From: an uncultured Ruaniaceae bacterium
GTDB lineage: Bacteria; Actinomycetota; Actinomycetes; Actinomycetales; Beutenbergiaceae
Reading direction: 5' to 3'
Assembly: GCA_938004115.1 (NCBI GenBank)
Contig: CALKWS010000337.1
Location: 1 to 6,852, forward strand
DNA: 6,852 nt
Shown here: in pieces, positions 1-5,866 of the stretch
Layout: the number at the start of each line of letters is the position of its first letter
How positions within the stretch are numbered: position 1 is the first letter of the stretch
Translations under genes and position numbers: made by a program
Notes under the pieces: generated by a model
What the model saw: only the letters and a program-made list of their open reading frames with translations
The model's database searches: none
What the model was told of the DNA's origin: nothing

Positions 1-51
1 GGCACCGTCGCTGGCTGGTTTCCAGGTGCCGTCGATGAACAGGTCAGTCAT
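1..51 (-). CDS. Aldehyde dehydrogenase-like protein, N-terminal fragment
   Basis: Reading the minus strand from an ATG at 51 gives 17 codons, MTDLFIDGTWKPASDGA, before the window ends. The pattern L-F-I-D-G-x-W-x-P-A-x-x-G is the usual start of NAD(P)-dependent aldehyde dehydrogenases of the betaine-aldehyde/succinate-semialdehyde type, which oxidise an aldehyde to the acid. The ATG lies inside the end of the GntR gene and overlaps it by 8 bases, so it looks like the fourth gene of the leftward operon and is probably translated by coupling. Only the N-terminal strand is visible; the catalytic Cys/Glu and the NAD-binding fold lie outside. The family call rests on this short motif plus position. 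The substrate cannot be inferred, although the context suggests an aldehyde arising in sugar breakdown. Confidence 0.68.
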   Translation of the reverse strand, partial: MTDLFIDGTWKPASDGA

Positions 52-838
52 GGTGCTTCGTTCCAAGGTCGGTAAGGCTTCGGGGCTGGTCGGCAACACG
101 TGTACGGGGTGGTCGGCTGCCGGGCCGGAATAGGGTGGCCTCGAACCGGTATGCGTCGGCCCGGTAGGTCAATTGGCCGGTGAGGATAGGGCGGTCGCCG
201 ATGTCGAACGTCACTTCCTCCCCGACGAGCACCGGCATGCCCGGGTCCAATTGGAGCAGTTCCGCCACCTCGTCCTCTGCGGCGTCGGCGCGCACGGAGT
301 AGTTGCTGCGAGCCACGCGTACTCCGCACACGTCCTCCAGCGTCTGGTACAACGAGACGTCGGTGAGGTCGACGTCGGCCAATCCGGGAGCGCGGCTCAG
401 TGCCACGACCGTCCGGTCGAGCGACACCGGCACGCCATCCAGACTGCGGAGCCGGTGGATGTCGAGGACGGGCGAGGCAGGGGCCAGAGCGAGCCGGTCG
501 GCCTCCTCGAACTGGGCGGCGCGGCGCTTCCTGCTCAGGATCCGGGTGGTGGGTTCGAGTCCGCGGGCGCGCGCCATGTCGGTGAAACTCTGCAGTTCGT
601 TCGGTGGATCGCTCACCATGTTGACCGCAACGAACCATCCCCGTTGCGGGGAGGAGGTCACAACCTCCTCGCGGGCGAGCTCCTTGAGGGCCTGGCGCAG
701 GGTCTCACGGCTCACCCTGAGTTCGGCCGCCAGGGAGCGTTCGCTCGGCAGCCTTTCACCCGGTGTGAACACGCCATTCTCAATGGCGTTCAGGATCGAA
801 CGCCGTGCCGATTCCGCTGCCGATGCCTCAGAACTCAC
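44..838 (-). CDS. GntR-family (HutC/UTRA type) transcriptional regulator
   Basis: This 264-residue protein has the two-domain plan of HutC-subfamily GntR regulators. Residues ~10-71 form the winged helix-turn-helix, with the family signature PGERLPSERSLAAEL, then VSRETLRQALKEL as recognition helix, and a wing ending in RGWFV. Residues ~82-238 form a UTRA ligand-binding domain (SRKRRAAQ; PVLDIHRLR; VPVSLDRTVV; GMPVLVGEEVTFD; ending YRFEATLFR), which in relatives binds small metabolites, often sugar phosphates. The start is GTG at 838, overlapping the ROK stop by 4 bases (GTGA), with an AAGGAGG Shine-Dalgarno at 849-843. The ~25-residue Arg/Pro-rich tail after the UTRA domain is poorly conserved in this family. 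It probably binds the ACTGGTCT-like boxes in the divergent region 2656-2720 and controls both clusters, including its own. DasR, the GlcNAc regulator of Streptomyces, belongs to the same subfamily, but orthology is not claimed. Confidence 0.93.
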   Translation of the reverse strand: MSSEASAAESARRSILNAIENGVFTPGERLPSERSLAAELRVSRETLRQALKELAREEVVTSSPQRGWFVAVNMVSDPPNELQSFTDMARARGLEPTTRILSRKRRAAQFEEADRLALAPASPVLDIHRLRSLDGVPVSLDRTVVALSRAPGLADVDLTDVSLYQTLEDVCGVRVARSNYSVRADAAEDEVAELLQLDPGMPVLVGEEVTFDIGDRPILTGQLTYRADAYRFEATLFRPGSRPPRTRVADQPRSLTDLGTKHHD

Positions 839-1725
839 TGCCCCTCCTTGAGTGCCCCTCGGGCGACCACCTCGGCGCCCACCAACCCGGCCCGATCGCC
901 CAGAGTGCTCACCTGAATCGCCGCCGCTCCCGGGCGATTGTGCGTGAGGTCGGCGTACGCAGTACGCATCCGGTCATGCATCGGGGTGTCTGCCGAGCCT
1001 AGTCCGCCGGTCAGCACGATCCTGGCTGGGTCGAGCACCTGGACGAGGACCCATGCGGCATAGGCCAGCGCCTCACCGGCATCGTGTAGAACATCGAGCG
1101 CATCGGCATCCCCTTGACCGGCCAGCCGCACCACCTCGCGGGCTCCGCCGTCGACGGAGTGCCCGGACCGCTGCCGGTACTGGCGCTCCAAGCCGGCGCC
1201 GGAAGCGACCTCCTCGATGGTGGGGCGGAGCCCGGCTCGTGGGTCACCGGCAGGAAGTTGTCCCAGACCGATCGCCTCGCCCCGGGCTCCGCGCACGACT
1301 TCGCCGTCCCGGACGACGGCGTGGGAGATGCCGGTGCCGACGGAGACGACGACGAAGTCACTCGGCTCGGAGGACACGCGTTGTTCCGCCCAGGCCGCAC
1401 AGCGCACGTCGGACTCCACGGCGATGACCGGCGCGATGTCCGCAAGGAGGTCTTCGGGCTGGCTGGTCCACGCCAGGACGTCTCGCGACGTGAGTTTGCC
1501 CTGCGGGTCCACATACTCTGGAATTCCCACGCCGACGGCTCGGACATCCTCTCCCGCCTCACGCAATGCGACGTCCCGAAGGTGCCGCGCTACCCGGTGC
1601 AGAGTGGCCAGCTCGGGGTCGCCGTCACCGGTCGCGAGTCTCTGCTCGGCGAGCACGCGGCCATCGGCGGTGCGTACCACGCCACGGATGGTGCTGCCGC
1701 AGACGCCGCGGGCCAGGACGGTCAC
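835..1725 (-). CDS. Divergent ROK-family sugar kinase-like protein
   Basis: I place the start at GTG 1725, where GTGA overlaps the cupin stop by 4 bases and gives 296 residues. The frame is open upstream to an ATG at 1857, but that part only shadows the cupin C-terminus. Family landmarks in order: an N-terminal phosphate-loop region (residues 3-15, VLARGVCGSTIRG), GVGIPEYVD (65-73), the catalytic region IAVESDVRCAAWAEQ (101-115) with Asp106 as expected catalytic base, VSVGTGI (127-133), DGEVVRGARGE (140-150), EEVASGAGLE (171-180), and IVLTGGLG (236-243). ROK proteins are usually ATP-dependent hexose or amino-sugar kinases. This one is atypical: the loop lacks the usual Asp and GGT, the AGExGH metal motif reads AIGLGQ, and the CxCGxxGC zinc cysteines are absent. 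It has no N-terminal DNA-binding domain, so it is not an XylR-type ROK repressor. It may be a kinase of altered specificity or a non-catalytic sugar sensor. No clear Shine-Dalgarno precedes the GTG, which is consistent with coupled translation. Confidence 0.85.
   Translation of the reverse strand: MTVLARGVCGSTIRGVVRTADGRVLAEQRLATGDGDPELATLHRVARHLRDVALREAGEDVRAVGVGIPEYVDPQGKLTSRDVLAWTSQPEDLLADIAPVIAVESDVRCAAWAEQRVSSEPSDFVVVSVGTGISHAVVRDGEVVRGARGEAIGLGQLPAGDPRAGLRPTIEEVASGAGLERQYRQRSGHSVDGGAREVVRLAGQGDADALDVLHDAGEALAYAAWVLVQVLDPARIVLTGGLGSADTPMHDRMRTAYADLTHNRPGAAAIQVSTLGDRAGLVGAEVVARGALKEGQ
843..849 (-). promoter_or_regulatory. Ribosome binding site of the GntR gene
   Basis: AAGGAGG on the minus strand lies 4 bases upstream of the GTG at 838 and inside the last codons of the ROK gene. 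It supports the GTG as the GntR start and indicates coupled translation of the two genes. Confidence 0.7.
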
Positions 1726-2618
1726 GGCGGCCAGTGGTCGGGCACGGGTCGTGCGCTGCCGAGCCAGTACCGTCCGCCGATCCCGTCCTGGTCCACCAGT
1801 CGGTACGCCGTGCCGGCCGGCAGGTACGCCACGTCGCCCGGAGTCAGTGGGAACCACGCCTGCTCGCCGTCGGGCGCGTCGGGCAGCAGGATGTAGAGCG
1901 AGCCCTCAGTCAGGTAGATGAGTGATTCGTCGATCGCCACCCGCTCATCGCCCAGGTATCCGGGCGCGATGCGTCCCTGCACAACTGTGAGATGTTCGGT
2001 ATCGATCGCGACGCCCTCCACATGTCGCGCTTCGTCGTCGATGATGCGCCAGCGCATGGTCCGCTCACCCAGCACGTGCAGACGGCTCGCAGCGGCCTGC
2101 TCGGCGCGGGCCTCTGGCCAGCGACGGTGCCAGCGCGCATCGTCGTAGGAGACCTGCTCAAGCATGGGTTGCTGCTTGGCATACGTCGAAGCGGTGCCCC
2201 GCGATGGGGGTGGGGCGAAGAATTCCAGCACCCGAACCGGATCGTCGGAGGGATTGAACACGTGGTGCCAGGTATCGCGGCGGAAGAAGAGCATCTGCCC
2301 GGCTTCGACTGGTTGGACCTCACCGTGCTCAGGGTCGGCGGCCCAGAGGGTCCCCTCGAGCACGATGTAGGTCACATCCGCGGCGAAGATGGTGGGGTTC
2401 GTCGCGCTGTGCACGAACCGCCGCCCGGGGCCGAGTTCGTAACGAAGGACGTGCAGCACATCGGTGGACAGGTACACCCGGTCGCTGACGAAACCCGATG
2501 CAGGATCCCCCCAGAGGTGAGCAGCCGCATCCTCCTGAGCAATGACAGTAGCGGCGTCATAAACGGGACGTGGGGTGGCGCGACGGGGGCGTGCCGGCGC
2601 GTGGGTCTGTTCGGACAT
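1722..2618 (-). CDS. Two-domain (bicupin) cupin protein
   Basis: A soluble protein of 298 residues with two cupin folds. The start is ATG 2618, with GAGGAG 7 bases upstream (2631-2626); an in-frame ATG at 2735 would add 39 unrelated residues and would run back through the divergent promoter region. The N-terminal cupin (~53-135) shows ELGPGRRFVH, YIVLEGTLW and EAGQMLFFRRDTWHHVFNP, so His118/His119, Glu88 and perhaps His70 could bind a metal. The C-terminal cupin (~208-287) shows IDESLIYLTEGSLYI and LTPGDVAYLPAGTAYRLV. In that motif the usual metal-binding His is replaced by Tyr272, so the second site is probably metal-free or altered. Bicupins include sugar isomerases, epimerases, dioxygenases and small-molecule sensors. 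I do not recognise a specific enzyme. Position as first gene of the leftward operon with a kinase-like protein, regulator and aldehyde dehydrogenase suggests a role in handling the imported compound. Confidence 0.88.
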   Translation of the reverse strand: MSEQTHAPARPRRATPRPVYDAATVIAQEDAAAHLWGDPASGFVSDRVYLSTDVLHVLRYELGPGRRFVHSATNPTIFAADVTYIVLEGTLWAADPEHGEVQPVEAGQMLFFRRDTWHHVFNPSDDPVRVLEFFAPPPSRGTASTYAKQQPMLEQVSYDDARWHRRWPEARAEQAAASRLHVLGERTMRWRIIDDEARHVEGVAIDTEHLTVVQGRIAPGYLGDERVAIDESLIYLTEGSLYILLPDAPDGEQAWFPLTPGDVAYLPAGTAYRLVDQDGIGGRYWLGSARPVPDHWPP

Positions 2619-2625
2619 CGTGCAA

Positions 2626-2631
2626 CTCCTC
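2626..2631 (-). promoter_or_regulatory. Ribosome binding site of the cupin gene
   Basis: GAGGAG on the minus strand lies 7 bases before the ATG at 2618. It fixes this start in preference to the in-frame ATG at 2735. Confidence 0.75.
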
Positions 2632-2652
2632 AAGCAACGTCGGGTCTGCTCA

Positions 2653-2658
2653 AGGCTA
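2653..2658 (-). promoter_or_regulatory. Possible -10 element of the leftward operon
   Basis: TAGCCT on the minus strand fits the loose actinobacterial TANNNT form and would place transcription start about 27 bases before the cupin ATG. No convincing -35 is present at normal spacing. The element touches the outermost left-pointing ACTGGT box, as expected for a repressed promoter. Tentative. Confidence 0.28.
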
Positions 2659-2720
2659 CCAGTCAGACCAGTTGGTGAGCGAAGCGTGCAGCACTGGTCT
2701 TCGACTGGCCTAATTGGTCT
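2656..2720. promoter_or_regulatory. Cluster of five ACTGGTCT-like boxes, likely GntR operator
   Basis: Two boxes point left and read on the minus strand ACTGGTAG (2663-2656) and ACTGGTCT (2672-2665). Three point right: ACTGGTCT (2693-2700), ACTGGCCT (2704-2711) and ATTGGTCT (2713-2720). The inner pair is a perfect inverted repeat of 8 bases with a 20-base spacer. Neighbouring boxes are offset by 9 or 11 bases, about one helical turn. ACTGGTCT equals the first half of the DasR operator consensus (ACTGGTCTAGACCACT, from memory), and DasR is a HutC/UTRA GntR protein like the one encoded at 44-838. No full DasR palindrome is present. The location between divergent genes and over likely promoter elements supports an operator serving both clusters. 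Confidence 0.6.
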
Positions 2721-2725
2721 ATGGT
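2695..2725 (+). promoter_or_regulatory. Possible promoter of the transporter operon
   Basis: TATGGT at 2720-2725 fits a TANNNT -10. The best -35-like hexamer is TGGTCT (2695-2700) with a long 19-base spacer, so the -35 is weak. Transcription would start near 2732 and give a leader of about 28 bases. Operator-like boxes overlap both elements. Tentative. Confidence 0.33.
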
Positions 2726-2745
2726 GGGACGGCACAGTCTGAACT

Positions 2746-2753
2746 AGGAGAGG
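2746..2753 (+). promoter_or_regulatory. Ribosome binding site of the binding-protein gene
   Basis: AGGAGAGG ends 6 bases before the ATG at 2760 and includes a full AGGAG core 9 bases away. It supports this ATG, which also gives a complete lipoprotein signal peptide. Confidence 0.7.
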
Positions 2754-2759
2754 ACGACC

Positions 2760-4133
2760 ATGCCCGGAACCCTGCCGAGCACATCACTGCGGCGTCGCAG
2801 TCTCATCATCGGTGCCGGTGTCGCTACTGCCTTACTCGCTGCTGCATGCTCGCCGCCGGGAGGCGGAGAGCGCTCAGAGACTGAATTGGCAGAGATCACC
2901 GAACCGATCACCGCCGAGCAAATCGCGGAACTCGGGGACATCGAACTCACCGTGTGGGCCGAGGCTGGGGAGGAGGAAACCCTCGACCTGTTCGTGCCGG
3001 AGTTCGAGGATCGCTACCCCAATGTGGATGTCCAAGTCTCGGTGCGCGCGATCGACGATCTGGTGACGACGGTGGTGAACGCTCTGAACAGCGAGGACCC
3101 GCCGGATGTGGCGCAGGGCAACCAGGGCTTCGGGACCGATGCTCTCCTGGTGGAGGCCGGATTGCTGCGCCCCCTGGAGGACGTGGCCGAGGCCTACGGC
3201 TGGGACGAGTCGTTCAACGACCAACTCCTCGGTCCGTTGCGTTGGGAGGACGACGGCTCACAATTCCGGTCCGGCGATCTGTACGGCATCTCACCGGTGG
3301 CGAACAACATTGGGGTGTTCTACAACGAGGAGATCCTGCAGGATGCAGGTGTAGAGATCCCCTCCAGCCTCGAGGAGTTCGAGGCGGCACTCGAAGCCGT
3401 CCACGACAACGGTGATCTCCCGATCATGCTGGGCAACTCGGAGCAGTGGCCGGCGTTGCACGTTTACGGGGCACTGCTCGGAGCGTTCGCCGACGCCGAC
3501 GAGGTCAACGCGTGGATCAGTGGGGCCGAGGGGGCCACGTTCGAGACCGACGACAACCTCGCGGCCGCTGAGCGACTGGCGAGGTGGGCTGAGCAGGGGT
3601 ACTTCGGCGAGGCCTACAACAGCGTCGGCATCGACGATGCTGCGGTCCGCTTCGGCGGCGGCGAGGCGGCGTTCATGGTCGCTGGAGATTGGTACGCTCC
3701 GGCGATCATCGAAGGTGGCGGGGAGTCGTTCGGCTTCATGGCGCCGCCGGTCGGTCCCAGTGGCTCGGTAGCAAGCATCGGTTCGGTCAGTTTCCCGTGG
3801 CACATCAGTGCGAGAACCGACGTGGAGGCCGCGGCGATCGCGTTCGTCGCCGAGATGAACTCACCGGAAAACGCTCCACTTCTGGCATCGGTCAACCGCA
3901 TCCCGGTGAACGCCGACGTGGAGCCCCCGGGCCCGATGGCAGCGGATCTGGTGGCGGTCAATGATGAACTGATGGCCGCGGATGGCCAGATCGACTATCC
4001 GGACTGGGCAACGCCGAACCTGTACAGCATCTTCGGTAGCGAACTGCAGAACCTCATGGACGGGCGCAGTGAGCCCGAGGACTTCCTGGCGGCCGTCCAA
4101 CTCGAATGGGAAGACTTCCACGAAGCCCGTTGA
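2760..4133 (+). CDS. ABC transporter sugar-binding lipoprotein (CUT1 type)
   Basis: An extracytoplasmic solute-binding protein of 457 residues, normal for the family-1 (MalE/UgpB-like) group. The N-terminus has an Arg triplet followed by SLIIG (11-18), which resembles a twin-arginine signal, then a hydrophobic stretch and a lipobox LAAAC with the lipidated Cys at residue 30. The Gly/Pro/acidic linker 31-60 leads to the first lobe strand IELTVWAEAG (61-70). Family features follow: NVDVQVS (88-94), PPDVAQGN (114-121), GDLYGISPVANNIGVFYNE (172-190) and FMVAGDWYAPAI (305-316). Aromatic residues such as Trp230, Trp311, Tyr312 and Trp347 could stack on a sugar. The protein is strongly acidic. It would capture substrate outside the membrane and deliver it to the two permeases that follow. 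First gene of the rightward operon; the ligand cannot be read from sequence. Confidence 0.93.
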   Translation: MPGTLPSTSLRRRSLIIGAGVATALLAAACSPPGGGERSETELAEITEPITAEQIAELGDIELTVWAEAGEEETLDLFVPEFEDRYPNVDVQVSVRAIDDLVTTVVNALNSEDPPDVAQGNQGFGTDALLVEAGLLRPLEDVAEAYGWDESFNDQLLGPLRWEDDGSQFRSGDLYGISPVANNIGVFYNEEILQDAGVEIPSSLEEFEAALEAVHDNGDLPIMLGNSEQWPALHVYGALLGAFADADEVNAWISGAEGATFETDDNLAAAERLARWAEQGYFGEAYNSVGIDDAAVRFGGGEAAFMVAGDWYAPAIIEGGGESFGFMAPPVGPSGSVASIGSVSFPWHISARTDVEAAAIAFVAEMNSPENAPLLASVNRIPVNADVEPPGPMAADLVAVNDELMAADGQIDYPDWATPNLYSIFGSELQNLMDGRSEPEDFLAAVQLEWEDFHEAR

Positions 4134-5035
4134 CCACAGTGGTAGCTGATTCGAAGCGCGCGGCCAGGAGACGGGCCCCCGTCTCCTGGTGGCGCGCTGC
4201 ATTCCTGATCCCGGCCCTGATCGCCTACGGCCTGTTCGTTCTCTGGCCGCTGGTGCAGACCGTGCAGTTTTCGTTCTATGACTGGAACGGCATCACGGCC
4301 GCCGAGCCGGTGGGCCTGGCCAATTACGCCGAAGCACTGGGTAACCCGGAGATTCGGCGGGCGCTGCTGCGGTCCTTGGTGTTCGTGTTCTTCTACTGCC
4401 TGCTGCCAACGGCTCTCGGGCTGGTGATCGCCGGGATCATGTCCAGGATCCGCGTGCGCGGGTCGTCAGTCTTCCGGACCATCCTGTTTATGCCGCAAGT
4501 GCTGTCCATGGTGGTCGTCGCGGTCGCGTGGCGCTGGATGTATGACGCGCAAGGACCGATCAATGCCGCGCTCGAGGCGGTGGGCGGCACCCCGGTGGTA
4601 TTCCTCGGTGACTTCACGCTCGCCCTGCCAGCGGTTGGGTTCATCGGAACCTGGGTCATGTCTGGCTTGTGCATGGTGCTGTTCATCGCCGGCGTGCAGC
4701 GGATTCCCCCGGAGTTGTATGAGGCGGTCCGCCTCGACGGCGCGGGACCGATCCGCGAGTTCTTCACCATTACCGTCCCTTCGCTCCGGGGCGAGATCAT
4801 GGTTGCGCTGGTCTTTACCCTCACCGTGGCGCTGCGCAACTTCGACATCGTCTGGAACACCACGCGCGGCGGGCCCGGCTCGAGCACCATGGTCCCCAGC
4901 GTCTTCATCTACGACGGTGCATTCGTCTCCCGCCAAGTCGGGGACGCCGCAGCGGTGAGCGTGCTGCTGACCGTGCTGATCCTGATCTTGACCGCCGCGA
5001 TCATCGTGCCGTTGCGGGAACGGGAGGCGAAATGA
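4130..5035 (+). CDS. ABC sugar transporter permease, MalF/UgpA-like
   Basis: An inner-membrane permease with a MetI-type fold. Six hydrophobic segments are visible at about residues 22-44, 81-103, 117-137, 163-188, 222-245 and 272-294. The cytoplasmic EAA loop that contacts the ATPase is E198-A-V-R-L-D-G-A-G-P-I-R-E (198-210). FLIPALIAYGLFVLWPL and FSFYDWNG near the N-terminus are typical of the MalF/UgpA partner. I chose TTG 4130, whose TTGA overlaps the binding-protein stop by 4 bases as in the other junctions of this locus, giving 301 residues. An ATG at 4106 would add 8 residues but overlap by 28 bases with no good ribosome site; GTG 4139 is a third option. It is the first of a heterodimeric permease pair with the next gene. 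Confidence 0.92.
   Translation: MTTVVADSKRAARRRAPVSWWRAAFLIPALIAYGLFVLWPLVQTVQFSFYDWNGITAAEPVGLANYAEALGNPEIRRALLRSLVFVFFYCLLPTALGLVIAGIMSRIRVRGSSVFRTILFMPQVLSMVVVAVAWRWMYDAQGPINAALEAVGGTPVVFLGDFTLALPAVGFIGTWVMSGLCMVLFIAGVQRIPPELYEAVRLDGAGPIREFFTITVPSLRGEIMVALVFTLTVALRNFDIVWNTTRGGPGSSTMVPSVFIYDGAFVSRQVGDAAAVSVLLTVLILILTAAIIVPLREREAK
5022..5027 (+). promoter_or_regulatory. Ribosome binding site of the second permease
   Basis: GGGAGG lies within the last codons of the upstream permease, 4 bases before the ATG at 5032. It supports that start and coupled translation across the ATGA overlap. Confidence 0.55.
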
Positions 5036-5862
5036 CTGGGAGCCGTCGCGAGACGATCATCGGCCACGGTGTGCTGATCATCGCAGCGGTGATCGCGCTG
5101 TACCCCTTCTTGTCAATCCTGTCGCTGGCCATGAGCCGCCCGGGGGAGCGCCCGAGCGGCGTCGGGATCCCCACGTCCCTGTACTTCGGCAACTTCGCCC
5201 AGGCGTGGGAGCGTGGCGGCTTCTCCTCGGCGCTGCTCTCCAGTTTGATCGTGGCCGTCGCGGTCGTGGCGGGCACCCTGCTGCTCACCACGCCAGCGGC
5301 TTACGCCCTGACCCGAGGCACGTCCAAGGTGCTCCTCGTGCTCAGTGGACTGCTCCTGCTGGGCCTAGTGATGCCCTATGAGGCGACCGTGATACCGCTG
5401 TATCACATGTTCGAGTCGTGGGGATTGCTCAACACCTACTGGGCGCTCATCCTGCCCCAGATCGGACTGTCCACGTCGTTCGCGGTGCTGTGGCTACGTG
5501 TTACCTTCACGCAATTGCCCGAGTCTCTGACGGAGGCGGCAGCCTTGGACGGTGCGTCCCGGATGCGTACCCTGCGGTCCATCATGGTGCCCGTCACCGT
5601 TCCGGCCCTGATCACACTAGGGACGTTGCTCTTCCTGTTCACCTGGAACGAGTTCCTGCTGGCGCTGGTCCTTGTGCCTGACGGGCAGACGGTCCAGACC
5701 GCGCCGTTGGCATTGTCCTTCTTCGCCGGTAACCGCCGGCTCAGCGATCCTGCGGTGACCGCCGCCGCGGCCGTCCTCGTGGCATTGCCCGTGCTGGTGC
5801 TGTATCTGATCTTCCAACGCCGCCTGATCTCCGGAATGCTCTCCGGTGCAGTGAAGGAGTAG
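5032..5862 (+). CDS. ABC sugar transporter permease, MalG/UgpE-like
   Basis: The second permease subunit has 276 residues and six predicted membrane segments (about 10-32, 65-93, 100-122, 133-155, 190-213 and 244-264). The ATPase-coupling EAA loop is EAAALDGASRMRTLRSIMVP (168-187), a close match to the MalG-type consensus EAAxxDGAxxxxxxxxIxLP. MPYEATVIPLY (114-124), GLLNTYWALILPQ (131-143) and FTWNEFLLAL (203-212) are also standard for this subfamily. It starts with ATGA overlapping the stop of the first permease and follows GGGAGG. It would form the membrane channel with the upstream permease and receive sugar from the lipoprotein. No ATP-binding subunit gene follows; a shared MsiK-type ATPase encoded elsewhere is the likely energiser. 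Confidence 0.94.
   Translation: MTGSRRETIIGHGVLIIAAVIALYPFLSILSLAMSRPGERPSGVGIPTSLYFGNFAQAWERGGFSSALLSSLIVAVAVVAGTLLLTTPAAYALTRGTSKVLLVLSGLLLLGLVMPYEATVIPLYHMFESWGLLNTYWALILPQIGLSTSFAVLWLRVTFTQLPESLTEAAALDGASRMRTLRSIMVPVTVPALITLGTLLFLFTWNEFLLALVLVPDGQTVQTAPLALSFFAGNRRLSDPAVTAAAAVLVALPVLVLYLIFQRRLISGMLSGAVKE
5854..5859 (+). promoter_or_regulatory. Ribosome binding site of the NagB-like gene
   Basis: AAGGAG lies 7 bases before the ATG at 5867, at ideal spacing, and abuts the stop codon of the second permease. It fixes the start of the NagB-like gene. Confidence 0.75.
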
Positions 5863-5866
5863 CGCC

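Noticed and set aside
173..916. 247-residue plus-strand open frame opposite the GntR and ROK genes
   Set aside because: It is antisense to a clear GntR/UTRA protein, shows no domain and results from high-GC codon bias.
1726..1857. N-terminal extension of the ROK protein from an ATG at 1857
   Set aside because: The extra 44 residues are an out-of-frame copy of the cupin C-terminus and unlike any ROK N-terminus; GTG 1725 gives a normal protein and a GTGA overlap.
1114..1896. 260-residue plus-strand open frame opposite ROK and cupin genes
   Set aside because: It is low-complexity, spans the junction of two well-supported genes and has no family motif.
2619..2735. N-terminal extension of the cupin protein from an ATG at 2735
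   Set aside because: It would translate through the divergent regulatory region, and the ATG at 2618 has a strong ribosome site.
2619..2759. Riboswitch in the divergent region
   Set aside because: The likely leaders are about 27-28 bases on each side, too short for a known aptamer; the structure is better explained by operator boxes.
5863..5866. Terminator or promoter between the second permease and the NagB-like gene
   Set aside because: Only 4 bases separate the genes, and a ribosome site overlaps the junction, so they are one transcription unit.
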